From Pseudomonadota bacterium (GTDB taxonomy: Bacteria > Pseudomonadota > Alphaproteobacteria > Rhizobiales > Xanthobacteraceae): a DNA stretch of 64,000 nucleotides. Where the stretch lies: positions 62,001 through 126,000 of the forward strand of contig JAFEFL010000004.1 of the NCBI GenBank assembly GCA_018240595.1, written 5' to 3'. Below the pieces are notes generated by a model. It saw only the letters and a program-made list of their open reading frames with translations, was not told the DNA's origin and ran no database searches. Shown here piece after piece: positions 50,535-58,583 of the stretch (its first letter is position 1; each line of letters opens with the position of its first letter). The position numbers and the translations under genes were made by a program.

Positions 50535-51689
50535 ATGGATGACCTGACCAGAGCCAGATTGAGCGCGCGCACCTTGGTCGCTCAGGGCATCGGGATTCAC
50601 GAACCTGTCACCAAGGGCATTGTTCCGCCCATTCACATGTCCACGACCTATCTGCGAGATGCGGACAACGGCTATCGCGCGGGCCATGTCTATGGCCACA
50701 CGGACAATGTGTCGGTGCAGCAGGCGGAACAGCTGATCGCCGCGCTGGAAGGCGCCGAGCAGGCGCTGCTGTTCGGTTCGGGTATGGCGGCAGCGACGTC
50801 CGTCATTCTCGGCCTGGACAAGCCAACCCACATTGTCGCCTCGCAGGTTATGTACTGGGGCTTCCGGTCGTGGCTGCGCGACGTCGGCCGCTATGGTCAT
50901 CGCGTCACTTTCGTCGAGACGTCAGATCTCGACGCGGTGAGGGCCGCCGTGGTGCCCGGTCAGACCGGCTTGCTGTGGATCGAGACGCCCAGCAATCCGA
51001 TGTGGACGGTTACCGATATTGCCGCTGTGGCGGAAATCGCTCACGCCGCCGACGCCATCCTCTGCGTCGATTCGACCGTCTCGACGCCAATCCTGACGCG
51101 GCCGCTGGCGCTCGGCGCCGACATCGTCATGCATTCGGCGACGAAGTACCTCAACGGCCATTCCGATGTCATCGCCGGTGTGCTCGGCTGCGCGCGCGAG
51201 ACGGCGCTGTGGCGGCGCATCGCCAAGAACCGCGGCCAACTCGGCCAGGCGCTGAGCCCGTTCGATGCCTGGCTGCTGACGCGCGGCATGCGCACGCTCG
51301 ATGTCCGCGTGCGCGCGCAGGCGAAGTCCGCGGCGATTCTGGCGGAACGACTGCAGAGTCATCCCGCGGTGTCGCAGGTGCTCTATCCCGGTTTGCCGAC
51401 GCATCCCGGCCACGACGTCGCCATGCGGCAGATGTCCGGCGGCTTCGGCGGCATGCTGTCGATGCGCGTCGCCAAAGGCGAGAAGGCCGCCATCGCGGTT
51501 GCCGCCTCCGTCGAACTGTGGAAGCGCGCCACCTCGCTTGGCGGCGTCGAAAGCCTGATCGAGCATCGCGCGTCGATCGAAGGGAAGGGCTCGCCCTGTC
51601 CGGTCGATCTGTTGCGGCTGTCGGTCGGCCTCGAAGATGTCGATGAATTGCATTTCGATTTGACCCGCGCTCTCACCATGGCTGTTTGA
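50535..51689 (+). CDS. Cystathionine beta-lyase-like PLP enzyme
   Basis: A 384-residue PLP-dependent enzyme of the Cys/Met metabolism family. The PLP lysine is in 'HSATKYLNGHSDVIAG', with 'YGHTDNVSVQQAEQLIAALEGAEQALLFGSGMAA' as the family start. The pattern fits cystathionine beta-lyase (MetC), which makes homocysteine for methionine, though gamma-lyase or related activities cannot be excluded. Four bases later begins a transferase gene, so it appears to head a tight four-gene set with glycosyl-transfer functions, an unusual pairing. Confidence 0.92.
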   Translation: MDDLTRARLSARTLVAQGIGIHEPVTKGIVPPIHMSTTYLRDADNGYRAGHVYGHTDNVSVQQAEQLIAALEGAEQALLFGSGMAAATSVILGLDKPTHIVASQVMYWGFRSWLRDVGRYGHRVTFVETSDLDAVRAAVVPGQTGLLWIETPSNPMWTVTDIAAVAEIAHAADAILCVDSTVSTPILTRPLALGADIVMHSATKYLNGHSDVIAGVLGCARETALWRRIAKNRGQLGQALSPFDAWLLTRGMRTLDVRVRAQAKSAAILAERLQSHPAVSQVLYPGLPTHPGHDVAMRQMSGGFGGMLSMRVAKGEKAAIAVAASVELWKRATSLGGVESLIEHRASIEGKGSPCPVDLLRLSVGLEDVDELHFDLTRALTMAV

Positions 51690-51693
51690 CCCT

Positions 51694-52416
51694 ATGAAGC
51701 CCATTGCCGTTGCCATCATTTGCAAGACGCCGATGCCCGGAAAGTCGAAGACGCGGCTGTCGCCGCCGCTCGAGCCGGAAGAATGCGCGGCGATCTCGTC
51801 CTGTTTCATCCGAGATCTGGCGCGGACGATTCGCGAACTCGCCGATGACGGCGACGTCGCCGCCGCCGCCGTCTACACGCCATTCGGCACCGAGCCGGCC
51901 TTGCGCCGGCTGCTGCCGGACGGTTTCCACTTCACGCTGCAAGGCGACGGCGACCTCGGCGCAAGGCTCTTGAAGGGCACGGCCGATCTGATCGACGCCG
52001 GTTTCGGCGGCGCCATCCTGGTCAATTCGGATTCGCCGACCTTGCCGAAATCCATTTTGCGCGCCGCGGTCGACGCCGTGCGAGAGGGCGACAATGTCGT
52101 GCTCAGCCCCGCCTTCGACGGCGGCTACACGCTGATCGGCCTGTCGCGGCCGCATGCGCGGTTGTTCGACAACATGCCGTGGAGCACGCCGCAGGTTTAC
52201 GAGCTGACGCTGGAGCGCGCCCGCGAGATCGGCCTGCCGGTCGTCAATGTGCCCGGCTGGTATGATGTCGATGATGCGGTGTCCTACGCCATGCTGGAAG
52301 GCGAAGTGCTGCGCGGCGCGACGCCGTCCTTCGCCGCCGCCGGTTTGAAGGGCGCGGCGGCGCCGGCTACCGCGCGCTTCGTGCGCGACCGGCAAAGCGC
52401 GCTGTTGCGAGCCTGA
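51694..52416 (+). CDS. DUF2064/TIGR04282-family transferase
   Basis: A 240-residue protein of the nucleotide-sugar transferase-like DUF2064 family. 'AVAIICKTPMPGKSKTRLSPPLEPEECAAISSCFIRDLA', the acidic 'ILVNSDSPTLP', and 'LSPAFDGGYTLIGLSRPHARLFDNMPWSTPQVYELTLERA' are characteristic. Some relatives work in arsenosugar synthesis, but no arsenic genes are nearby. It is placed between the PLP enzyme (4 bases) and a GT2 glycosyltransferase (2 bases), so it is cotranscribed with both. Confidence 0.88.
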   Translation: MKPIAVAIICKTPMPGKSKTRLSPPLEPEECAAISSCFIRDLARTIRELADDGDVAAAAVYTPFGTEPALRRLLPDGFHFTLQGDGDLGARLLKGTADLIDAGFGGAILVNSDSPTLPKSILRAAVDAVREGDNVVLSPAFDGGYTLIGLSRPHARLFDNMPWSTPQVYELTLERAREIGLPVVNVPGWYDVDDAVSYAMLEGEVLRGATPSFAAAGLKGAAAPATARFVRDRQSALLRA

Positions 52417-52418
52417 CC

Positions 52419-53183
52419 ATGCGGCTCGGCTCGGGGGAGGCCTTCGTCAGCGTCGTCATTCCTTGTCTCAATGAGGAAGAGCCGATCGCCGGTGTCGTGC
52501 GCGAGGTGCTGGCGCAGGGCGTCGACGAGGTCATCGTCGTCGATAACGGTTCGACCGACCGCACCGCTGCGCGCGCCGCCGAGGCCGGAGCGCGCGTGAT
52601 CGCCGAGCCGGCGCGCGGCTATGGCCGCGCCTGCGCCGCCGGCGTCGCTGCGCTGTCAGCCCGTACCGACATCGTCTGCTTCCTCGACGGCGACGGCAGC
52701 GACGTGCCGGCCTTCCTGGCCGATGTCGTCGGCCCGGTCGCCGATAACCAGGCCGATTTCGTCATGGGCTCGCGGCTCAAGGGCCGGCGCGAGGCGGGCA
52801 GCATGACGCCGCAGCAGGTGCTGGCCGGCTGGCTCGCCGGGATGCTGCTGCGCCTGACCTATGGCGCGCACTTCAGCGACATGTCGCCGTTCCGAGCCCT
52901 GCGCGCCGACCGGCTGCGCGCGCTCGGCATGCGCGAGATGACCTATGGCTGGAATCTCGAGATGCAGATGCGGGTCGCCGCCGCCGGCTGGCGCCTGCTC
53001 GAAGTGCCGGTCGATCATCGCTGCCGCCAGGGCGGGGTGTCGAAAGTGTCCGGCGATCTCGTCGCCGGTGTGAAGGCGGCGTGGAAGATTGCGACGACGT
53101 TCCTGCGGCTGGCGGCGACGCTGCGCCGCGAGCCGGCGGCGGAATTGCAATTGCGCGGCACGATGAGCGGCAAGAAAGTCTGA
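52419..53183 (+). CDS. Glycosyltransferase family 2
   Basis: A 254-residue GT-A-fold glycosyltransferase. 'VVIPCLNEEEPIAGVVREVLAQGVDEVIVVDNGSTDRT' is the nucleotide-sugar site, with the metal-binding acid group in 'FLDGDGSDVPAF'. The overall pattern is like dolichol-phosphate mannosyltransferase-type enzymes, but there are no clear C-terminal membrane helices, so it is likely cytosolic. It is the third gene of the tight set and is followed 4 bases later by the epimerase. Confidence 0.92.
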   Translation: MRLGSGEAFVSVVIPCLNEEEPIAGVVREVLAQGVDEVIVVDNGSTDRTAARAAEAGARVIAEPARGYGRACAAGVAALSARTDIVCFLDGDGSDVPAFLADVVGPVADNQADFVMGSRLKGRREAGSMTPQQVLAGWLAGMLLRLTYGAHFSDMSPFRALRADRLRALGMREMTYGWNLEMQMRVAAAGWRLLEVPVDHRCRQGGVSKVSGDLVAGVKAAWKIATTFLRLAATLRREPAAELQLRGTMSGKKV

Positions 53184-53187
53184 CGGC

Positions 53188-54216
53188 ATGCATGTTCTGT
53201 TGACCGGTGGCGCCGGATTCATCGGCCGGCACGTGCTTCGCGAACTGCTGACGCGCGGCCATGACGTGCGCGTGCTCGATTCATTGCGGCCGGACGTTCA
53301 TGCCGGCGGCAGGACCGCGCCGCTCGACGGCGCCGAACTCGTCGTCGCCGATGTGCGCGACGCTTCCGCCGTCGATGCCGCGCTCAAGGGCGTCGATGCG
53401 GTGCTGCATCTGGCCGCCAAGGTCGGCCTCGGTGTCGCGGTCGGCGATTTGCCGGATTATGCGTCGTCGAACGATGCGGGCGCCGCGGAAATTCTCGCCG
53501 GCATGGCGCGCGCCAACATCAAGCGGCTGACTTTGGCGAGCTCGATGGTGATCTATGGCGAGGGTGTCGGCCTGTGCGACGAACACGGCGAGGTGCGGCC
53601 CGGCCCACGGCTCGAAGCCGAACTGAAGCGGCAGAATTTCGAGCCGCCATGCCCGCATTGCGGCAAGCCGCTCAAGCCGGCGCTGGTGAGCGAGGACGCC
53701 GCGCCCGATCCGCGTAACGCCTACGCCACGAGCAAGCTGGCGCAGGAATACTATGCATCGAACTGGGCGCGCGTCACCGGCGGCTCGGTGGCGGCGCTGC
53801 GCTATCACAATGTCTACGGCCCCGGCATGCCGCGCGACACGCCCTATGCCGGCGTCGCCGCGATCTTCATGTCGGCCGTGAAGCGCGGCGAGGCGCCGAG
53901 CGTGTTCGAGGACGGCCGTATGCGCCGCGATTTCGTCCATGTGCGCGATGTCGCCGCCGCCACTGTCGATGCCTGCGAGAAGCACGAGAGCGGCGTGCGC
54001 GCCTTCAATGTCGGCTCTGGCACGCCGCGCAGCGTCGGCGACATGGCGCTGGCTTTGGCGCAGGCGCTGAAAGGTCCGCTGCCGGTCGTCACCGGCGGCT
54101 ACCGGCTCGGCGACGTGCGCCACATCACCGCCGATTCCTCGCGGCTCAAGCGCGAACTCGGCTGGCAGCCGAAGGTCACCTTCGCCGACGGCATGGCGGA
54201 GTTGGCGGGGCTCTAA
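53188..54216 (+). CDS. NAD-dependent sugar epimerase/dehydratase with a CxxC insertion
   Basis: An extended SDR enzyme of 342 residues acting on a nucleotide sugar. NAD motif TGGAGFIG (about 6-13), catalytic Tyr/Lys in 'NAYATSKLAQEYY', and 'DFVHVRDVAAA' in the C-terminal part match UDP-glucose 4-epimerase-like proteins. Between about residues 148 and 168 it holds an unusual insertion with 'CPHCGKPL', which resembles half of a zinc ribbon. It should supply or modify the sugar used by the GT2 and DUF2064 transferases encoded with it. Confidence 0.92.
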   Translation: MHVLLTGGAGFIGRHVLRELLTRGHDVRVLDSLRPDVHAGGRTAPLDGAELVVADVRDASAVDAALKGVDAVLHLAAKVGLGVAVGDLPDYASSNDAGAAEILAGMARANIKRLTLASSMVIYGEGVGLCDEHGEVRPGPRLEAELKRQNFEPPCPHCGKPLKPALVSEDAAPDPRNAYATSKLAQEYYASNWARVTGGSVAALRYHNVYGPGMPRDTPYAGVAAIFMSAVKRGEAPSVFEDGRMRRDFVHVRDVAAATVDACEKHESGVRAFNVGSGTPRSVGDMALALAQALKGPLPVVTGGYRLGDVRHITADSSRLKRELGWQPKVTFADGMAELAGL

Positions 54217-54380
54217 AATGATCTGAGAGCTGGGCGCTCGTTTCGGGCGAACCGAACCCGCTGAAGTGAGCCACGTTGGCCGTTCGAGATCGTACCGTGA
54301 GCTACGATCAATCGGCGGGTGATCGTCACACCATTGTCCTTTCGCAGAGTGCTCCCGGGGGTCAAACACAGGGGGATCTC

Positions 54381-54938
54381 ATGTACAAAATGTTCGCAGG
54401 CGCTCGTACGGTCACGAGAACGCAGACCAATGTTCGCCTATTTCTCAAGGATGATCCAAAGAGCAGGGAGTCGAAGTTCACGCGCGTCGTGAACACGATT
54501 CTAGACGGCACGATGGAAGTGTTCACTCAGCAGCAATTTGTCACGACAATTCCGTTATATGACTGTGCTGCGGCGAGCCCAGGAGAGCTGACGGTTCTTC
54601 CGTGGACGGTTGGGGACATGCCGAGCTCCGGGCCGTCGGAAATCGGAACAATCAGAATGGCGGGGAACCCAAACCTCGTCTCGACCGGCGTAATCACCCA
54701 GAATACGCCCGAGCTGCGATTTCCAGCGACGCTTGTCGCATCCGTTTTTCAAGTGCTGGAAATTCCTGGCTACGGCACGTTGCACAACAAGTACCCGGTG
54801 ATCGTATCCGGTAGCGTCGATCAAATTCCGCCATTCTACCTCGTGGCGGCTTGCCGTTGTTCTGCTCTGCTCGATGCCGACAATAATGTACAGGGGTTGA
54901 TCGGCGGGCGCAGCTTGTCTTTGTTGGGGCCGGCCTAA
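54381..54938 (+). CDS. Orphan protein of unknown function
   Basis: A 185-residue protein not recognised. ATG at 54381 is preceded by GGGGGA; an in-frame TTG at 54276 exists but the intervening sequence looks non-coding. Codon use is clearly less GC-rich at third positions than in neighbouring genes, suggesting a different origin. It has no signal peptide or membrane helix; the sequence is beta-rich with small patches such as 'VITQNTPELRFPATLVASVFQVLEIPGYGTLHNKYPVIVSG'. It stands between the sugar gene set and the second Liv-type transporter. Confidence 0.7.
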   Translation: MYKMFAGARTVTRTQTNVRLFLKDDPKSRESKFTRVVNTILDGTMEVFTQQQFVTTIPLYDCAAASPGELTVLPWTVGDMPSSGPSEIGTIRMAGNPNLVSTGVITQNTPELRFPATLVASVFQVLEIPGYGTLHNKYPVIVSGSVDQIPPFYLVAACRCSALLDADNNVQGLIGGRSLSLLGPA

Positions 54939-54970
54939 ACGCCGCTTTCGCGTCGAGGAACGTAGCGCGC

Positions 54971-55669
54971 CTAAACCTGCAAATAGCGCTGCCGCACGCT
55001 CGCGTCGGCGCCGAGTTCGGCCGAGGTGCCGCTCCACACCGTGCGGCCCTTCTCGACCACGACGTGGCGGTCGGCGATCTTCATCAGCGCGTTGATGTGC
55101 TTGTCGACGACGAGGATCGCCTGGCCTTCCTTCTTCAGGAGCGACAGGCAGTTCCAGATTTCGGTGCGGATCTTCGGCGCCAGGCCTTCGGTGGCCTCGT
55201 CGAGGATCAGCAGCTTCGGGTTGGTCATCAGCGCGCGGCCGATCGCCAGCATCTGCTGTTCGCCGCCGGACAGTTGATTGCCCATGTTGGTCTTGCGCGC
55301 CGCGAGCGACGGGAAGAACTGATAGACGCGCTCCAAGGTCCACTGCGCCTTGCCGAAGCGCGCGGCGTTGGTGGCGATCAGGTTCTCCTCGACGCTGAGC
55401 GTCGGGAATATCTGGCGGCCTTCCGGCACCAAGCCGATGCCGGCTTGCGCGATCGCATAAGGCGGCAGGCCGATCAGAGATTTGCTGTCGAAGCGGGCAT
55501 GGCCCGACAAAGGCGGCACCAGACCCATCAGCGCGAAGATCGTCGTCGTCTTGCCCATGCCGTTGCGGCCGATCAGCGTCACCACCTCGCCGTCGTTCAC
55601 GGCGAATGTAATGTCGAACAGCACCTGGGCGGGGCCATAGGCGGCGGCGAGGTTCTCGACGTGAAGCAT
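54971..55669 (-). CDS. Liv-type ABC transporter ATP-binding protein (LivF type)
   Basis: ATPase of 232 residues. Walker A GRNGMGKTT, signature LSGGEQQM, Walker B LLILDEATEGLA, and the glutamine-less 'LVVDKHI' at the H-loop region. It starts within the stop codon of the livG gene (TAATG), so the two are coupled. Last gene of the transporter operon that begins at 59753. Confidence 0.95.
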   Translation of the reverse strand: MLHVENLAAAYGPAQVLFDITFAVNDGEVVTLIGRNGMGKTTTIFALMGLVPPLSGHARFDSKSLIGLPPYAIAQAGIGLVPEGRQIFPTLSVEENLIATNAARFGKAQWTLERVYQFFPSLAARKTNMGNQLSGGEQQMLAIGRALMTNPKLLILDEATEGLAPKIRTEIWNCLSLLKKEGQAILVVDKHINALMKIADRHVVVEKGRTVWSGTSAELGADASVRQRYLQV

Positions 55670-56421
55670 TATTCGAGCTCCTCGCCGAGATAAGCCTGCA
55701 TCACCGCCGGATCGTTGCGCACCTCGTTCGGTGCGCCGCTCGCCAGCACGCGGCCGTAGGTGAGCACCGAAATGCGATCGGCGAGCGCGAACACCGCGTT
55801 CATGTCATGCTCGACCAGCAGCATGGCGAAGCGGCCCTTGAGCTTTTTCAGCACCGCGACGATGCGCTCGGATTCTTCCGGGCCGGTGCCGGCCATCGGT
55901 TCGTCGAGCAGCAGCAGTTTCGGCTCCAGCGCCAGCGCGATCGCCAGCTCGAGCGCACGCTTCTCGCCATGCGATAGATGCGCGGCGACGACGCCGGCAC
56001 GATGGTCGAGGCCGACTTCGGCGAGCGCGGCCATGGCCTCGTCGTTCAGCGCGGCTTCCGTTGCGGCGGGCCGCAGAAAGCGGAAGCTCGAGCCCGAGCG
56101 CGCCTGTACGGCGAGCGCCACGTTCTCCAGCGCCGAGAAGCGCGGCAGCACCGAGGTGATCTGGAACGAGCGCGCCAGCCCCAGCCGCGCGCGCTCATGA
56201 GGCGGCAGCAGCATGATGTCGGTGCCGTTGAGCAGGATGCGGCCGTCGTCTGGGCTCAAGGTGCCGGAGATCTGGTGAATCAGCGTGGTCTTGCCGGCGC
56301 CGTTCGGGCCGATCACGGCATGCAGTTCGCCGGGGCCGATTTCGAGCGTCACCCCGTCAGTGACGACGAGGCCGCCGAACGACTTGCGCAGGTTCTCGAC
56401 AAGCAGCACGGCGTCACTCAC
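55669..56421 (-). CDS. Liv-type ABC transporter ATP-binding protein (LivG type)
   Basis: ATPase of 250 residues. Walker A is GPNGAGKTT, followed by 'LARSFQITSVLPRFSALENVALA', the signature 'LSHGEKRALELAIAL', and Walker B LLLLDEPMAGTG, then H-loop 'LVEHDM'. The GTG at 56421 was chosen because it overlaps the permease gene by 8 bases as in the other Liv operon; a longer frame to 56457 lies within the permease. Confidence 0.94.
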   Translation of the reverse strand: MSDAVLLVENLRKSFGGLVVTDGVTLEIGPGELHAVIGPNGAGKTTLIHQISGTLSPDDGRILLNGTDIMLLPPHERARLGLARSFQITSVLPRFSALENVALAVQARSGSSFRFLRPAATEAALNDEAMAALAEVGLDHRAGVVAAHLSHGEKRALELAIALALEPKLLLLDEPMAGTGPEESERIVAVLKKLKGRFAMLLVEHDMNAVFALADRISVLTYGRVLASGAPNEVRNDPAVMQAYLGEELE

Positions 56422-57400
56422 GGGAGAACCTCGCCTTGATCGAGGCCGCGAGGCCAACGAGCCCGCCGCGCGCGAACAGAACGATCAGCACCAGCATCGG
56501 GCCGAAGACCAGCTTCCAGTTCTCGGTGAGGCCGGCGAGGCCTTCCTCGAGAAGGAGGTAGGAGGCGGCGCCGACAATGGCGCCATGCAACGTGCCAAGG
56601 CCACCGAACAGCACCATGATGATCAGTTCGCCCGAGCGCTGCCACGACATGTAGGCGGGGCTGACGAACTCCGTGGCGTTGGCGAGCAGGAAGCCGGCGA
56701 GGCCGCCGAGGCAGCCGGCGATGACGTAGCCGACGCGCTGAAACCGGAACACGTCGAAGCCGATGGTCGCCATGCGCGTCGAATTCTCGCGCGCGCCGCG
56801 GAAGACGCGGCCGAAACGCGAATAGACCACCGCGCGACACAGGAGGTAGGAGGCGAGCAGGAAGCCGAGCGTCGCGTAATAAAGCGCGCGATCGCTGCCG
56901 AACACGGCAAAGCCGAACAAGGTCGAGCGCGCCGGCAGCGTGATGCCGTCGTCGCCGCCATAGGGCGCCAGCGAGCCGGCGATGAAATAGGCCATCTGCC
57001 CGAAGGCCAGCGTGATCATGATGAAGTAGACGCCGCTGGTGCGCAGGCAGATCGTACCGGTCACATAGGCGAAAGCGGCGCTGACGGCGAGTGCCAGCGG
57101 CAGCGTGATCGTCATGTCGGTGACGCCATGCGCGCCGGCGATCGCCACGGTGTAGGCGCCGAGGCCGACGAAGGCGGCATGGCCGAAGGTCACGAGCCCA
57201 CCGAAGCCGCACAGCAGGTCGACGGCCAGCGCGGCGATGGCGAACACCATGACGCGCGTGACGAGGCCGAGCACATAGCTTTCCGGGCCGAAGGCGGCGG
57301 CCAACGGCACCAGCGCCAGCACGGCGAACATCAACACGACGGCCGCATTGAAACGCACCGCGCGCGGCGCGGATTTGGCGGCGGCAAGCGACGTCATCAC
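56414..57400 (-). CDS. Liv-type ABC transporter permease (LivM type)
   Basis: Inner-membrane permease of 328 residues, about nine helices. 'ALAVDLLCGFGGLVTFGHAAFVGLGAYTVAIAGAHG' and 'MVLFGGLGTLHGAIVGAASYLLLEEGLAG' are typical. It starts 10 bases after livH ends and is followed by the separate LivG ATPase, unlike the fused form in the other Liv operon. Confidence 0.95.
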   Translation of the reverse strand: MMTSLAAAKSAPRAVRFNAAVVLMFAVLALVPLAAAFGPESYVLGLVTRVMVFAIAALAVDLLCGFGGLVTFGHAAFVGLGAYTVAIAGAHGVTDMTITLPLALAVSAAFAYVTGTICLRTSGVYFIMITLAFGQMAYFIAGSLAPYGGDDGITLPARSTLFGFAVFGSDRALYYATLGFLLASYLLCRAVVYSRFGRVFRGARENSTRMATIGFDVFRFQRVGYVIAGCLGGLAGFLLANATEFVSPAYMSWQRSGELIIMVLFGGLGTLHGAIVGAASYLLLEEGLAGLTENWKLVFGPMLVLIVLFARGGLVGLAASIKARFSRE

Positions 57401-57410
57401 GAGCGCCCCA

Positions 57411-58337
57411 TCACGACCGTCCTTTGGCCGGGAACAGGCCGGCCGGCCGGAAATACAGCACCAGCGCCATCAGCACATAGATCAGCATCGACGCGAGCGC
57501 CGGCCCGACGGTGCGCGCTGGCGAGGGCGGCATCACGAGGCGCAGGATGTCGATCATGAAGGAGCGGCCAAGCGTATCGACGAGGCCGATCAGCAGCGCG
57601 GCGATGAAGGCGCCGCGCATCGAGCCGATGCCGCCGATGACGATGACGACGAAGGCGAGGATCAACACCGAATCGCCCATGCCGGGTTCGACCGACAGAA
57701 TCGGCGCGATCATGACGCCGGCGAAGGCGGCGAGCATGGTGCCGAAGCCGAACACGATCATGAACAGGCGGCGGATATCGACGCCGAGCGCCGAGACGAT
57801 GCGCGCATGCGTCGCGCCGGCGCGCACCAGCATGCCGACGCGGGTCCTGCTGACCAGCACATAGAGAATGAGCGCGACGACGAGGCCGGAGGCGATGATC
57901 ACGAGCCGCCACACCGGATAGGTCAGGCCGGGCATGATCTGCACGACGCCGGCGAGCGCGTCGGGGATCGGCAGGTTCAAGGGCGCGGCGCCCCACACGG
58001 TCTTCACGCCCTGGTTCAGGAAGATGATGATGCCGAAGGTGGCGATCACCTGCTCGAGGTGGTCGCGGTCATAGAGATGGCGGAACACGGTGAATTCGAG
58101 CAGCAGGCCGAAGGCCAGCGCCGCGGCCAGCGCCAGGATCAGCGCCAGCACGAAGGAGCCGGTCAGCGCGTAGAACATCACCGCGAGATAGGCGCCCAGC
58201 ATGTACTGGACGCCGTGCGCGAGGTTGATGAAATCCATGACGCCGAACACCAAAGTCAGCCCGGCGGCGATCAGGAACAGCAGCACGCCGAACTGCAGGC
58301 CGTTGAGTGTCTGGACGAGGAGGAGGGTGAGGCTCAT
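57411..58337 (-). CDS. Liv-type ABC transporter permease (LivH type)
   Basis: Inner-membrane permease of 308 residues, about eight helices. 'LQFGVLLFLIAAGLTLVFGVMDFINLAHGVQYMLGAYLAV' and 'GGIGSMRGAFIAALLIGLVDTLGRSF' fit the family. ATG at 58337 was chosen; the long upstream extension runs through repeat hairpins and is not membrane-like. Confidence 0.95.
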   Translation of the reverse strand: MSLTLLLVQTLNGLQFGVLLFLIAAGLTLVFGVMDFINLAHGVQYMLGAYLAVMFYALTGSFVLALILALAAALAFGLLLEFTVFRHLYDRDHLEQVIATFGIIIFLNQGVKTVWGAAPLNLPIPDALAGVVQIMPGLTYPVWRLVIIASGLVVALILYVLVSRTRVGMLVRAGATHARIVSALGVDIRRLFMIVFGFGTMLAAFAGVMIAPILSVEPGMGDSVLILAFVVIVIGGIGSMRGAFIAALLIGLVDTLGRSFMIDILRLVMPPSPARTVGPALASMLIYVLMALVLYFRPAGLFPAKGRS

Positions 58338-58357
58338 ATCGGTCTGCGCTTTTCTTT

Positions 58358-58562
58358 CCCTCACCCCGCGTAGCGGGGAGAGGGTCAAAGCGAATACTAC
58401 GTATTCGCGTCCCTTCGTAGAAAACGGCCGGCGTGTTCGCTGGCCTATGGCGAGCTTTGCGAGCGAGGCGGGCGAGGGACGCTTCACGTTTTTCAGCAGC
58501 CCCTCACCCGGCTCGCACTTAACAGTGCTCGCCACCCTCTCCCCGTAAGCACGGGGAGAGGG
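58358..58562. repeat. Three hairpins between the binding-protein gene and livH
   Basis: CCCTCACCCCGC-GTA-GCGGGGAGAGGG (58358-58384), GCGAATAC-TAC-GTATTCGC (58390-58408) and CCCTCTCCCCGT-AAGC-ACGGGGAGAGGG (58535-58562). The first and last have the same family sequence and flank the spacer as an inverted pair. They lie 3' of the binding-protein gene and before livH on the same strand, so they could partly block transcription from the binding-protein gene into the rest of the operon. Confidence 0.8.
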
Positions 58563-58583
58563 AAGCAGAGAGGAGCCGGTCTG

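Noticed and set aside
51694..53183. Arsenosugar biosynthesis genes
   Set aside because: The DUF2064 protein is related to a family with that label, but no arsenic methyltransferase or radical-SAM ArsS gene is nearby and the GT2 looks like the dolichol-phosphate type.
57411..58535. Longer LivH protein starting at 58535
   Set aside because: The extra 66 residues come from repeat hairpins, carry no membrane pattern, and the family N-terminus matches the ATG at 58337.
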